Shown here: in pieces, positions 25,969 to 35,653 of the stretch | Layout of the letters: each line of letters begins with the position of its first letter | Position numbering within the stretch: position 1 is the stretch's first letter | NCBI RefSeq assembly: GCF_011604685.1 | Contig: NZ_CP050063.1 | Location: 4,672,501-4,736,500 of the forward strand | Direction: 5' to 3' | Source: Spirosoma aureum | GTDB taxonomy: Bacteria; Bacteroidota; Bacteroidia; Cytophagales; Spirosomataceae | Length of the DNA stretch: 64,000 nt | Position numbers and translations under genes: made by a program | Notes under the pieces: model-generated | Database searches by the model: none | What the model saw: the letters and a program-made list of their open reading frames with translations, nothing else | Told to the model about the DNA's origin: nothing

Positions 25969-26045
25969 CCGGACTAAAGGAACTCGTTGACTGCGCGGAT
26001 AACAACGGCCTTGCCATTCATAAAGCCGAATATTCCTTTTACGTA

Positions 26046-26109
26046 AAAACAAGTGAGATTCTCTACAGAAGCATCGTAATTTGCTTCCGAAGAGAATCTC
26101 ACTTGTTTT
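26046..26109. terminator. Long nested hairpin between convergent genes
   Basis: Nineteen-base perfectly complementary arms at 26046-26064 and 26091-26109 enclose an inner GAAGCA/TGCTTC stem. The outer ends are A- and T-rich, suiting termination in both directions. Confidence 0.8.
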
Positions 26110-26115
26110 AGGGGA

Positions 26116-26382
26116 TTAATTCAATTCACCAGGCAGAAAATCAATAAGTTGTATGGCTGAATGAGTACGTACACTACTTGGTTGCCCTTTTTCATCGTAC
26201 TCTATTCTCGCAAAGAATTCATTAAAATGGTATAATTCCCGTAACTGATTTTCATGTTGGTAACAAGTAAATTTTAGTCCCCATAGCTGGAGCGCACCTA
26301 ATTGAATGGCGAAAGGAAGCTGATCGAACTTATTCTGATCAATAAAAACAGCTTCATCTGGTCGTGTAATGTTGGCTTGCAT
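26116..26382 (-). CDS. Small hypothetical protein (88 residues)
   Basis: An 88-residue protein starting MQANITRPDEAVFID. It has mixed charge, no signal or membrane span, and several aromatic residues (ALQLWGLKFTCYQHENQL). The compact alternation of strands and helices suggests a folded soluble domain. I recognise no family. It converges on the DUF983 gene through the hairpin at 26046-26109. Confidence 0.55.
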   Translation of the reverse strand: MQANITRPDEAVFIDQNKFDQLPFAIQLGALQLWGLKFTCYQHENQLRELYHFNEFFARIEYDEKGQPSSVRTHSAIQLIDFLPGELN

Positions 26383-26513
26383 GAAGCTATGACGTAAAAA
26401 TCAGAAAAGGTTTCGCATTTGAACTTGAATTTTACTTTCTATTTATTAAATTGATTTTATTGTAAATTAAAAGTTTGTAAAACAATATATGTTTTTATTT
26501 GTAGTCACTTAAC

Positions 26514-26711
26514 ATGACAAATTATCTAATTGGTATAGGTGTGCTGTTTGAATTGCTCATGGTTGCTAATTATATATATCATGCTATTCAGGCGAAATCA
26601 AATACACGTGATCGAATCCAATATATACTCATCGCTCTATTTTATGGCTTATTAGGATTAATGCTTTTGATTGGTTTTATAAAATTCAACCTGTTGAACG
26701 ATAAAAAATAA
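26514..26711 (+). CDS. Small two-helix membrane protein
   Basis: A 65-residue protein with two hydrophobic helices: LIGIGVLFELLMVANYIYHA (residues 5-24) and a second span around LIALFYGLLGLMLLIGFI (38-56). A short charged loop (KSNTRDR) joins them. No family is recognised. The composition, clear start and length make a real gene likely. Confidence 0.55.
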   Translation: MTNYLIGIGVLFELLMVANYIYHAIQAKSNTRDRIQYILIALFYGLLGLMLLIGFIKFNLLNDKK

Positions 26712-27104
26712 GTGTATTATTGATCAGATTAATACACACGATTGATCATCGATCTGGTAGTTCGTCCGTAAAGCAGTCGATGAGGTCATTGTTTCTAAAA
26801 ACAGTCATGGCGAGGAATATATTATCGTAAATAGATAGTTGACAGAAATAGTAGTCTTCCGTACCTTTGTCGAGATTGAATCGAAAAACGAAATATACCA
26901 GTTGACTATTCAGTACTATTGTTTTGGTAGATTATCAGTAAGTTGTGCTTGAGTTATCTCCTTTTTTATCAAGTTATGCTAGCTTATATCATATCAGTGT
27001 AAATTGTACTTTTCCTATTTGCTAAACTTGCCGACACCTTCACCTTTCAGGAAAGAGCTTTTGTTTAAGCCCGTGCATAGAAGACTAAGTAATGATGCTA
27101 AGTC
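26712..27104. other. Intergenic gap with an isolated strong promoter
   Basis: About 390 bases without a gene. A well-formed promoter at 26839-26869 lies 235 bases upstream of the next ATG, leaving room for a small RNA or a long leader. Confidence 0.5.
26839..26869 (+). promoter_or_regulatory. Bacteroidota promoter (TTG-N20-TACCTTTG)
   Basis: TTG at 26839-26841 and TACCTTTG at 26862-26869 with a 20-base spacer are close to consensus. The first gene downstream begins only at 27105. Confidence 0.55.
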
Positions 27105-27362
27105 ATGAACGACTATGAATTGAACGGTACGATTTGTCCGGTATGTGGGCAAGAAGAGACTCGGTGGCGACATTGTTCAAATCTCTGTACGGATGGGTAT
27201 ATCGAGGACTTCGATTCTCCGGTTAGCCTATATCGAAGTGCTTACCTACTACCTTGCCCTGAATGCCGTGGGACTAGTATCGAAGTCTGGTGCTCATCTT
27301 GTGGAGCCAATATATCAGGGATTCGAGTATCGGAGGATTTCTGTTGTTATGAAAAAGCCTGA
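27105..27362 (+). CDS. Cysteine-rich zinc-ribbon protein (85 residues)
   Basis: An 85-residue protein with at least four CxxC or CxxxC pairs: C11/C14, C24/C28, C51/C54 and C63/C66. The second half (CPECRGTSIEVWCSSCG) resembles half a DnaJ zinc finger, and the first (CPVCGQEET) a zinc ribbon. It probably binds two zinc ions and could interact with nucleic acid or unfolded protein. No known family name fits firmly. Its end overlaps a strong terminator. Confidence 0.65.
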   Translation: MNDYELNGTICPVCGQEETRWRHCSNLCTDGYIEDFDSPVSLYRSAYLLPCPECRGTSIEVWCSSCGANISGIRVSEDFCCYEKA

Positions 27363-27382
27363 TTGACTCAATCAGGCTTTTT
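27352..27382 (+). terminator. Terminator overlapping the zinc-ribbon gene end
   Basis: AAAAAGCCTGATTGA at 27352-27366 and its complement at 27368-27382 form a 15-bp stem ending in five T. It also faces the end of the minus-strand M14 gene and may serve both. Confidence 0.85.
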
Positions 27383-27413
27383 CGTGTTATAAAACTAATT
27401 TAGACTGTTGCGA

Positions 27414-30233
27414 TCATTGGGCAACTGAATTCGTGTAAAGCTGGTTGAATAGCAATTTGAAAGTGCCTTGAGCCTGAGCCCGGAATGTGATTTCGGGGCC
27501 AAAAGCAAAGAGTTTGCCAGACCCAACTGGTGCCATAAATGCGGCAACACCATCCTGTAAATAAGTCTGTCCCCATGCCCAGCCACTACGTAATGGCTTG
27601 TTGGTCGAGAACCAGGCCAATGGTTTTACAGTGCCTTTGGCAATAGCATCGGGAGCTAGTTTGAATACAGGACTTGCGTCGAAGTAAACATCCGTCTGAG
27701 TAGGCATACCCCAGGTCGCCTGTTGGGTTGAATCAAGCGTTACCCGTAAAATACTACCTGGAATGTAATATTTCTCAGCGGGTAGTGGGCGCTCCTGGCC
27801 GCTGTTTGTCATCTCGATCAATGCATTTTTGACTGGAAGTCCCAGATGGTAGGCAAGGTTTGTACTACTGCCGATCGTTACGACATTTCCCCCTGCTTCC
27901 AGAAATTTCTTCAACTGTGGAATTGACTTATCAGCGGTAATTTTGCCGAGCCATGGACGATATTCGGCAGGCAGCTCTTCTGCTTTGGGTTCTCTTCCCT
28001 GGAATCCTTCGCCTTCGCCACGGTTACCAACACCCGAATTACCAAGACCTGGAATGGCCCGTGTAACAAACACAATTACGTCGTACTTCTTACGGAGATC
28101 ACCAGCGTCGATATCCTGTGCGTATATAAGATTTATTGGGAAATGATATTGTTCCATCACCCAGCGAACCCAACCCGAAGGCATCGAACCACCGTAAGTA
28201 TCCCATAAAGCAATGCGCATTGGCGACACTTTAACCAATCCACCTGCTGGACGTTTGGCTATGCTGATTACGTCAAGTCCGAGGTCTTTCGACGATTTTT
28301 CCAGGGCTGTTTTAGCTTTGGCCGATGATGGAATAAAGAAAGAGCCTGACTCTATGTTCGCTTTGCCAGCAACGCCCGAAGGCAGACGGTAAACCTCTAT
28401 GCCCGATTTAAGCAGGTCATTGACAGCAATGAACGCATTATTCGCCCGTGCATTCAAAACATAGCCAGCACCCGAAGCAGGGTCCAGATGACCCGTTGGG
28501 GACTGGAGTTCGCCGTAGGGCAGTTTCTTGAACGGACCGTCGAAAGCGTCGAGAATACGGTCGAACTGAACGTTCATCTGGTAGGCCAGTGTCCATCCAG
28601 CCGCATCATAAGGACGAATCGGTGGGCCACCCGGATACGGAAAATCGTTTGGGTGATCCTGTGGCTCGAACATGTCGATCACGTGTGGACGGAATGCCTG
28701 ATCGGTTTTAACAACATACGAACCGGCCGGATATTTTTTGCCTGCCACAGTGAAATCGGCCGTTGCCTGCTGAATCTGGATACCCGTCTTGATCAGGGCG
28801 TTGACAAACTTAACAGCTGTTGCCAGATCAGTCTGGTTTGCCGGGATAATAAATCCACGTGGATCGCGCAACTGAGGGTCTTTTAGAACCGCATCGTAGT
28901 ATTTTACTGGAATACCACCTCCGCGTGGATTTCCACTGGCCGATTCGGAGGCAGCTGCACCTATGCGGCCTGCCGAATCAGGTTTCGCTTTTCTCAGATC
29001 AGCCTGATAGGCCTGTGTAATGGCATCCGCCCGTTTGGGTGAAAGCGTCCAGTAATCGCTGCTACCACGGTCAATCGAGTTTTTGCCCATCTTGTAGATG
29101 TTATACAGAAGCTCATCGCGGTGCCGTGCTGCATAATCGAGCGTAGCGTAGTTGAGTGAAAGTGAATAGTCGATCGATTGCTTGAAGTGCCACTTCTGCG
29201 GAGTTACCGGGAAGGGTGTATTCCCATTCGGAATCAGACGCTGTGGAACAAGGGGAACCGTTTCGGGCGTCGGGTTACCAATAATCTCGGTCAGCAGGCC
29301 AATCATATTATGGAAGTGCGTCGTAGTGCGCAATCCACCATTATACCAGGTCGAGAAAACGGACCCCCCTAAACGCGTAAAACCAGGCTTGTTTTCAGCA
29401 TTGAGCCGGTTGATCATCGCAGCTCCCAACGCGTCGATACCCGTAATCATCAGCGGGTCGAAGACGTAGTTGAACGGATCACGATAGGGTGGACCTGCCA
29501 GTACAGAGCCAGCTGGGCCACGCTGGTGGTGATTGTACATGATCTGAGGAATCCATTCGACAAACAATTGACGGCCGATATTCTGCGATTCTTTCATATT
29601 CATGATAAAGAAATCGCGATTGTTATCGTGGCCAACGTATTTCTGATACAGTCGGGGTAAATTTTCCAGCGACCGTTTTTCGGGCTTGGGTTCACGCATA
29701 TACCAGTTACTGACTATTTCCTGACCATCCGGATTGGCGTGGGTCATCAGGATAACAACATTATCCAGAATGCGTAGCGTTTCGGGATCTTTGCGGCTTA
29801 CTAACTGCCAGGCAGTTTCGATAAGCTGATGCGTACCTACCGTTTCGGTAGCATGAAGGCCCCCATCGATCCAGACGATTGCTTTCCCTTCCATGGACAT
29901 AGCCCTGGCCTGCTCTTCGGTAATTCCTTCGGCACGGGCCAGTTTCTGAGAGATCTCCTTGTACCGGTCGAGTTTTTTAATGTTTTCCGGCGAGGAAACG
30001 ATCAGCATGAATTGGTGACGGCCTTCTTCCGTCAATCCAATGTCGACCATTTTGGTGCGATCGGAGGTAGCCAGTTTTTTAAAATAGGCTTCAGTTTGCG
30101 TGTACGTAGCAAGTTGGTAATCGTCGCCGATATTAAAACCAAAATGCTCTTTGGGTGATGGAAGTGTTTGTGACCATCCGCTGGTTTGAACCATCAGCAG
30201 TAAAATGGCCACTAATCGGAAAACTTTGAACAT
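27414..30233 (-). CDS. Secreted M14-family metallocarboxypeptidase-like protein
   Basis: A protein of about 939 residues with signal peptide MFKVFRLVAILLLMVQTSGWSQ. The M14 zinc peptidase domain occupies residues about 30-400. The zinc pair is in GGLHATE (His127, Glu130), substrate-binding NNR lies in GHDNNRDF (near 204), and His235/236 in YNHHQRG is the likely third ligand. The long C-terminal part contains a glutamine-amidotransferase-like region (MRIALWDTYGGSMPSGW; YDVIVFVTRAIPG). This architecture is common in Bacteroidota M14 proteins. A start 10 codons further upstream is possible but would bury the signal. It lies divergent to the tldD/tldE cluster. Confidence 0.88.
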   Translation of the reverse strand: MFKVFRLVAILLLMVQTSGWSQTLPSPKEHFGFNIGDDYQLATYTQTEAYFKKLATSDRTKMVDIGLTEEGRHQFMLIVSSPENIKKLDRYKEISQKLARAEGITEEQARAMSMEGKAIVWIDGGLHATETVGTHQLIETAWQLVSRKDPETLRILDNVVILMTHANPDGQEIVSNWYMREPKPEKRSLENLPRLYQKYVGHDNNRDFFIMNMKESQNIGRQLFVEWIPQIMYNHHQRGPAGSVLAGPPYRDPFNYVFDPLMITGIDALGAAMINRLNAENKPGFTRLGGSVFSTWYNGGLRTTTHFHNMIGLLTEIIGNPTPETVPLVPQRLIPNGNTPFPVTPQKWHFKQSIDYSLSLNYATLDYAARHRDELLYNIYKMGKNSIDRGSSDYWTLSPKRADAITQAYQADLRKAKPDSAGRIGAAASESASGNPRGGGIPVKYYDAVLKDPQLRDPRGFIIPANQTDLATAVKFVNALIKTGIQIQQATADFTVAGKKYPAGSYVVKTDQAFRPHVIDMFEPQDHPNDFPYPGGPPIRPYDAAGWTLAYQMNVQFDRILDAFDGPFKKLPYGELQSPTGHLDPASGAGYVLNARANNAFIAVNDLLKSGIEVYRLPSGVAGKANIESGSFFIPSSAKAKTALEKSSKDLGLDVISIAKRPAGGLVKVSPMRIALWDTYGGSMPSGWVRWVMEQYHFPINLIYAQDIDAGDLRKKYDVIVFVTRAIPGLGNSGVGNRGEGEGFQGREPKAEELPAEYRPWLGKITADKSIPQLKKFLEAGGNVVTIGSSTNLAYHLGLPVKNALIEMTNSGQERPLPAEKYYIPGSILRVTLDSTQQATWGMPTQTDVYFDASPVFKLAPDAIAKGTVKPLAWFSTNKPLRSGWAWGQTYLQDGVAAFMAPVGSGKLFAFGPEITFRAQAQGTFKLLFNQLYTNSVAQ

Positions 30234-30694
30234 GATAAATTGAGTTAGTTTAGGGTAATGCATAAAAGAGGTTGTTGATGTTTGGTCAGAATAGATACCG
30301 CCCTAATATTCTGCGGAACGTTACCAGATTACGTCGTATATATTCTTCTGAAAATCCAAAAATCAGTAGTTTGTGCAAAATCCCTCATAAACTTAAAGAA
30401 GAAAGCGGCATAAATTTCATTGGGCGTGTGATAAGATGCAGAAAAAAAAAGGTGCTCCAAACGCACGCATGTATTGCTTTTTTCAAAAGAGTATAAATGG
30501 TCGCTGGATATAGCAAGTTTCTGGTAAAAAGTGTACTAGTGCCAATGAAAATTTGGTGATTCTCTCACCGTTCATCATAAAAGTTTGGTCGCTCATTGTT
30601 CGAATGGTCATTTTTGGCCATATTCGCGCTTCTCAAAACCAATAAGTCTAACCTACTAAGGCTAAATAACTAAGTAAATTACTTAATTCATCAC
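30234..30694. other. Divergent control region between M14 and tldD genes
   Basis: About 460 bases separating the two divergent transcription units. A weak 74-codon open frame at its left end has poor composition and is not called. I see no clear Bacteroidota promoter pair. Confidence 0.4.
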
Positions 30695-32353
30695 ATGAAA
30701 AGAAGAGATTTCATCCACTTGTCTGGCATGGGCATGGGGGCGTTACTGACGGCCGGTATCCCGGCAACCGGTATTCCGGTTCTGGGAAATTCAGTGGTGC
30801 CTGAGTACCTGCTCGAACCCGGTGTGGATGTAGCTACTAAAAAACGCTTTGCCGACATTGCGCTCAATGCCGCAAAAAGCAAAGGGGCTACTTACACCGA
30901 CGTTCGCATCGGAAGGTACCTGCAACAGTTCATGTTCACCCGCGAGATGAAGGTGCAGAACATTGTCAATGCTGAATCCTATGGTGTGGGTATTCGCGTG
31001 ATCGCTAACGGAACCTGGGGATTTGCCGCGACCAGCAACGTTACGCCCGAAGCCATCGCCCGTTGTGCAGAAACAGCCGTAGCCATCGCTAAGGCTAACT
31101 CGAAGTTCCAGACCGAGCCGGTGGTGCTGGCTCCCCAAAAAGGAGTCGGTGAAGTTACCTGGAAAACACCCATTACAAAAAATGCTTTCGAAATTCCAGT
31201 TCAACAGAAAATTGAACTGCTGATGAAAGTAAACAGCGAGGCCATGAAAAATGGAGCAGGCTTCGTTACCTCTAATCTCTTTTTCGTCAACGAACAAAAG
31301 TATTTTGCATCGACTGACGGCACCTATGCCGATCAGGACATTCACCGTGTCTGGCCAACCTTTACAGTTACGGCTGTCGATAAAGCTGCGGGTAAATTTA
31401 AAACCCGCGATGCGCTCAGCTCACCCATGGGCATGGGCTATGAATACCTCGACGGACTGGCGTCCGAAAAAATAGCAGCTCCAAACGGCCTCGTTGGCTA
31501 TCGTAATTCATACGATATGGTTGAGGATGCCATTCTGGCGGCTAAACAGGCTAAGGAAAAACTGACTGCAAAAACGGTTCAGCCGGGTAAATATGATCTT
31601 GTCCTCGATCCAAACCACCTGGGGCTGACCATTCACGAGTCGGTAGGTCACCCGACCGAACTCGACCGTGTATTGGGCTACGAAGCCAATTATGCCGGTA
31701 CAAGCTTTGCCACGCTGGATAAATGGAAAACCAAAAAATTCAACTACGGCAGTAAACTGGTTAACATCGTGGCCGACAAATTACAGCCCCATTCACTGGG
31801 TAAAGTTGGTTACGACGATGAAGGTGTGCCCAGTAAAGAGTGGGATCTGATTAAAGACGGTATTCTGGTCAATTACCAGGCCATTCGCGATCAAGCAGCT
31901 ATTCTGGGTGAAAAAGAATCGAATGGTTGCTGTTATGCCGATAACTGGGATTCTGTGCAGTTTCAGCGGATGCCGAATGTATCCTTAAAACATGGGACTG
32001 AAAAACGTTCGGTTTTCGACATGATCAAAGGAGTCGATAAAGGCATTTACATCATTGGCCGTGGATCTTATTCCATCGATCAACAGCGCTATAATTTTCA
32101 GTTCGGTGGTCAACTGTTCTACGAAATCAAGAATGGCGAAATAGTGGGCATGCTCGACGATGTTGCGTACCAGTCGAATACGCAGGAATTCTGGAACTCC
32201 TGTGCACAACTCTGCGACAAAGACGACTACCGCATGTTCGGTTCTTTCTTCGATGGGAAAGGGCAACCCTCTCAGGTGAGTGCTGTGTCGCACGGCAGTG
32301 CAACGACGCGCTTCAATGGTGTCAACGTGATCAATACCGGACGGAAAATCTAA
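30695..32353 (+). CDS. TldD-like metalloprotease, copy 1, with Tat-like leader
   Basis: A 552-residue TldD/PmbA-family zinc protease subunit. In E. coli, TldD with TldE degrades small unfolded peptides such as CcdA and matures microcin B17. The HExxxH zinc site is HESVGH at 314-319, within LTIHESVGHPTELDRVLGYE. The C-terminal cysteine region (WNSCAQLCDKDDYR, then AVSHGSATTRFNGV) supplies the further ligand. The N-terminus KRRDFIHLSGMGMGALLTAG has twin arginines followed by a hydrophobic stretch, like a Tat leader, which is unusual for this normally cytosolic family. Its partner tldE copy 1 follows 124 bases later. Confidence 0.92.
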   Translation: MKRRDFIHLSGMGMGALLTAGIPATGIPVLGNSVVPEYLLEPGVDVATKKRFADIALNAAKSKGATYTDVRIGRYLQQFMFTREMKVQNIVNAESYGVGIRVIANGTWGFAATSNVTPEAIARCAETAVAIAKANSKFQTEPVVLAPQKGVGEVTWKTPITKNAFEIPVQQKIELLMKVNSEAMKNGAGFVTSNLFFVNEQKYFASTDGTYADQDIHRVWPTFTVTAVDKAAGKFKTRDALSSPMGMGYEYLDGLASEKIAAPNGLVGYRNSYDMVEDAILAAKQAKEKLTAKTVQPGKYDLVLDPNHLGLTIHESVGHPTELDRVLGYEANYAGTSFATLDKWKTKKFNYGSKLVNIVADKLQPHSLGKVGYDDEGVPSKEWDLIKDGILVNYQAIRDQAAILGEKESNGCCYADNWDSVQFQRMPNVSLKHGTEKRSVFDMIKGVDKGIYIIGRGSYSIDQQRYNFQFGGQLFYEIKNGEIVGMLDDVAYQSNTQEFWNSCAQLCDKDDYRMFGSFFDGKGQPSQVSAVSHGSATTRFNGVNVINTGRKI

Positions 32354-32387
32354 TACAGTTTACGCTGGTTTGCCATTGCGGTTTTCG

Positions 32388-32408
32388 TTCGTATTGAACA
32401 TATACGAA
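32388..32408. repeat. Short hairpin between tldD1 and tldE1
   Basis: TTCGTAT at 32388-32394 pairs with ATACGAA at 32402-32408. It is the weakest of the hairpins found in the gaps of this island. Confidence 0.4.
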
Positions 32409-32477
32409 AAGCGACTCGTATTTGAAGTGAAAACCTGCTCCTGACAACTCGTAAACCTAAAAACGGAACCCTTTTTT

Positions 32478-33845
32478 ATGGCTATTTTAACCAAAGACGA
32501 AGCCAAAAAAATAATTGATAAAGTACTGTCTTACTCGAAGGCAGATGAATTGAGTGCCAATCTAACGGGAGGTCGTATCGGTAACATTCGCTATGCCCGC
32601 AATGCCGTATCGACCAGTGGCGAGGGTACCAATCTGTCGTTGAGCGTAACGGCGGCTTTTGGCAAACGAAGCGGTACCGCCACCATCAACGAGTTCGACG
32701 ATGCATCGCTGGAGAAAACCGTTCGGCGAGCTGAAGAAATTGCCCGACTAGCCCCGGAAAATCCGGAGTATATGCCCATGTTAGGGCCTCAGACGTATCT
32801 GGCAGCTGATCCCTACGCCCAAAGCACGGCCAATATTGACCCGGCTTATCGCTCTCAGGCAACCTTCGACAGCATTGACCCCTGCCGGAAAAAGAACCTG
32901 ACTGCTGCTGGTTATATGGAGGATTCGACGCGTTTCACGGCAATAGGCAACACCAAAGGCTTATCGGCTTACAATCGGGAGACATCCGTTGAATTTTCAA
33001 TTACGGTTCGCACTGCAGATGGAACAGGTTCCGGTTATTCAACCCGCGACGTAACTGACGTGTCGAAGTTAAGCACGAAAGACGCAACCGAGATCGCCAT
33101 GCAGAAAGCCTTGGCTTCAACAAATGCCCGGGCACTGGAGCCCGGCAAATACACGGTCATTCTGGAACCGGCTGCACTCCTGGCCAATGTTGATGCGTCG
33201 CTCATGGCCGCCATGATGAATTCACTGGATGCTCGTAATGCCGAAGAAGGCCGCAGTTTTCTCAGTAAAAAAGGTGGTGGTACGAGACTGGGTGAAAAGC
33301 TGTTCGATGAACGTGTAACCATCTACTCCGATCCCACAAACGCCGAAGTACCAGCAGCCGCATTTGGCGGTGGTGGCGGTGGCGGTCGCCTTGGCGGTGG
33401 TGGGAGCGACGGGCGTCCGCAGGAAAAAGTAACCTGGATCGAAAAAGGCGTGGTTAAGAACATGTCCTATTCGCGCTACTGGGCCGATAAAAAAGGCGTT
33501 AAGGCGATTCCTCCTCCAGCCAATTTTATCATGGCAGGTGGTACCGAATCGCTGGCGGATATGATAAAAAGCACCGAAAAAGGGATTCTTGTCACTCGCT
33601 TTTGGTATATCCGTGCCGTTGACCCACAGACGCTTCTTTATACGGGATTAACCCGTGATGGTACGTTCTATATTGAAAATGGGCAGATTAAGTTTCCGGT
33701 CAAAAACTTCCGCTTTAACGAAAGTCCGATTATTATGCTCAATAACCTCGAAACGTTGGGCAAGCCCGTCCGCCTGGGTGGGAATCTGATCCCGCCACTA
33801 AAAATCAGAGATTTTACCTTCACCAGCTTGTCGGATGCTGTGTAA
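32478..33845 (+). CDS. TldE/PmbA-like partner subunit, copy 1
   Basis: A 455-residue TldE/PmbA homolog, the non-catalytic partner of TldD. It starts MAILTKDEAKKIIDKVLSYS without any signal peptide and lacks HExxxH. Family features include GNIRYARNAVSTSGEG near residue 35, the segment ALEPGKYTVILEPAA and the C-terminal TGLTRDGTFYIENGQIK and FRFNESPIIMLNNLETLG. A glycine-rich loop (residues 297-309; seven Gly, then Arg-Leu, then four Gly) interrupts the C-terminal half. It probably forms a heterodimer with the product of the adjacent tldD. Confidence 0.9.
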   Translation: MAILTKDEAKKIIDKVLSYSKADELSANLTGGRIGNIRYARNAVSTSGEGTNLSLSVTAAFGKRSGTATINEFDDASLEKTVRRAEEIARLAPENPEYMPMLGPQTYLAADPYAQSTANIDPAYRSQATFDSIDPCRKKNLTAAGYMEDSTRFTAIGNTKGLSAYNRETSVEFSITVRTADGTGSGYSTRDVTDVSKLSTKDATEIAMQKALASTNARALEPGKYTVILEPAALLANVDASLMAAMMNSLDARNAEEGRSFLSKKGGGTRLGEKLFDERVTIYSDPTNAEVPAAAFGGGGGGGRLGGGGSDGRPQEKVTWIEKGVVKNMSYSRYWADKKGVKAIPPPANFIMAGGTESLADMIKSTEKGILVTRFWYIRAVDPQTLLYTGLTRDGTFYIENGQIKFPVKNFRFNESPIIMLNNLETLGKPVRLGGNLIPPLKIRDFTFTSLSDAV

Positions 33846-33930
33846 AAATTTATGGCTTACCCGGCATCCGTTGCTACGATTTGCTGATTGCCGTAAACTA
33901 TAGACCGAACATCATAAACTAAAAACTACT

Positions 33931-35571
33931 TTGAATCGTCGCGATTTTAACCAACTACTAGCCATGGGCTCAGCGGGGATGCTGATGCCTAACCTGCCCG
34001 CTTTTTCCCGGTCTGTCGCTCCCGAAGTCCTGATGGAGCCAGGCATGGATGTATCGATCAAAAAGCGTCTGGCTGATGCGGCCCTGAATGCCGCTAAAGC
34101 GAAAGGAGCTACTTATGCGGATGTCCGTATTGGCCGCTATCTCAATCAATTCGTACTCACCCGCGAAAATAAAGTACAGGGAATTATCAACGCCGAATCG
34201 TTTGGGGTTGGTGTTCGGGTTATTGCCAATGGCTGCTGGGGTTTTGCGTCCGTAGGCGATGCCCGCGATGAAGCCGTTGTTGCCAAAGCCGCTGAAACTG
34301 CCGTGACAATTGCCAAAGCAAATGCCCGGCTGTTGACTGAACCCGTGCAATTAGCACCGCAGAAAGGCTACGGCGAAGTAAGCTGGAAAGCGCCCATTAA
34401 GCGAAGTGCTTTTGAGGTTCCGGCCAAGGAAAAGGTCGATTTGTTATTGGCGGCTAACGCAGCGGCCATGCAAAATGGCGCGAACTTCGTCAATAATGTG
34501 TTGTTTCAGGTCAACGAACAAAAGTATTTTGCCTCGACCGATGGCACCTACGCCGATCAGGACATTCACCGGATTGGACCGAGTTTCACTGTAACGGCCG
34601 TTGATCCGCAGAATGGAAAGTTCTCTACCCGTAACTCGTTGAGTTCGCCGATGGGGATGGGTTATGAGTACCTTCAGGTCAATCCAGGCGACAAACTGGC
34701 TGGTGTTACGACCCGCTACAATAAGGGATACGATTTACTGGAAGATATTACCATAGCCGCCAAACAGGCAAAAGAAAAGTTGTCGGCTAAGTCAGTAGAG
34801 GCCGGGAAGTATGACCTTGTACTCGATCCGTCACACCTGTGGCTGACCATTCACGAATCGGTAGGTCACCCACTCGAACTCGACCGCGTGCTGGGCTACG
34901 AAGCTAATTTTGCCGGTACCTCGTTTGCTACTCTGGATAAGTGGCAGGCGAAGAACTTCAACTATGGTAGCAAAGCGGTAAACTTCGTGGCCGACAAAAC
35001 ACAGGTCGGTTCGTTAGGTGCTGTTGGCTGGGACGATGAAGGCGTGAAAACCAAGAAATGGGATTTGGTCAAAGATGGTATCCTGGTGAACTACCAGGCC
35101 ATTCGTGATCAGGTGCACATCATCGGCGAGAAAGAATCGCAGGGTTGCTGCTATGCCGATAACTGGAGTTCGGTACAGTTCCAGCGCATGGCCAACGTGT
35201 CGCTGGAGGCTGGTAAAACGCCCTTGTCCGTGGATGAAATGATCAAGGATGTGAAAAAAGGCATCTACATCATTGGGGATGGTTCGTTCTCGATTGATCA
35301 GCAACGCTACAACTTCCAGTTTGGCGGACAGCTCTTCTACGAAATCAAAGACGGTCAGATTGTCGGTATGTTGAAAGATGTGGCCTATCAGGCCAATACC
35401 CGTGAGTTCTGGAACTCCTGCGTCGCTGTCTGCGATGAGCGCGATTACCGGTTAGGGGGTGCTTTCAACGATGGGAAAGGCCAGCCTTCACAATCGAGCG
35501 CGGTATCGCACGGTAGTTCGACCGCCCGATTCAACGGGGTCAACGTGATCAATACAGCCCGGAAAATCTAA
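33931..35571 (+). CDS. TldD-like metalloprotease, copy 2, with Tat-like leader
   Basis: A 546-residue paralog of copy 1. The start is TTG at 33931, giving MNRRDFNQLLAMGSAGMLMP; no upstream in-frame ATG fits, and copy 3 starts the same way. The zinc motif HESVGH is at 308-313. Much of the sequence, for example YFASTDGTYADQDIHR and GTSFATLDKW, is shared with copies 1 and 3. From 35248 to 35362 it is identical at the DNA level to copy 3. The partner gene tldE copy 2 follows 82 bases later. Confidence 0.92.
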   Translation: MNRRDFNQLLAMGSAGMLMPNLPAFSRSVAPEVLMEPGMDVSIKKRLADAALNAAKAKGATYADVRIGRYLNQFVLTRENKVQGIINAESFGVGVRVIANGCWGFASVGDARDEAVVAKAAETAVTIAKANARLLTEPVQLAPQKGYGEVSWKAPIKRSAFEVPAKEKVDLLLAANAAAMQNGANFVNNVLFQVNEQKYFASTDGTYADQDIHRIGPSFTVTAVDPQNGKFSTRNSLSSPMGMGYEYLQVNPGDKLAGVTTRYNKGYDLLEDITIAAKQAKEKLSAKSVEAGKYDLVLDPSHLWLTIHESVGHPLELDRVLGYEANFAGTSFATLDKWQAKNFNYGSKAVNFVADKTQVGSLGAVGWDDEGVKTKKWDLVKDGILVNYQAIRDQVHIIGEKESQGCCYADNWSSVQFQRMANVSLEAGKTPLSVDEMIKDVKKGIYIIGDGSFSIDQQRYNFQFGGQLFYEIKDGQIVGMLKDVAYQANTREFWNSCVAVCDERDYRLGGAFNDGKGQPSQSSAVSHGSSTARFNGVNVINTARKI

Positions 35572-35653
35572 AAAAGTTTTCGGCTGGCTGACACTGGCAA
35601 AACGGTGTGTAAACCAACCGCAAACTATAAACCTAAAACGACAAACTAAATAA

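Noticed and set aside
30272..30496. Open frame of 74 codons in the M14/tldD divergent gap
   Set aside because: Composition is not protein-like, no start context, no recognisable motif; better explained as control DNA.
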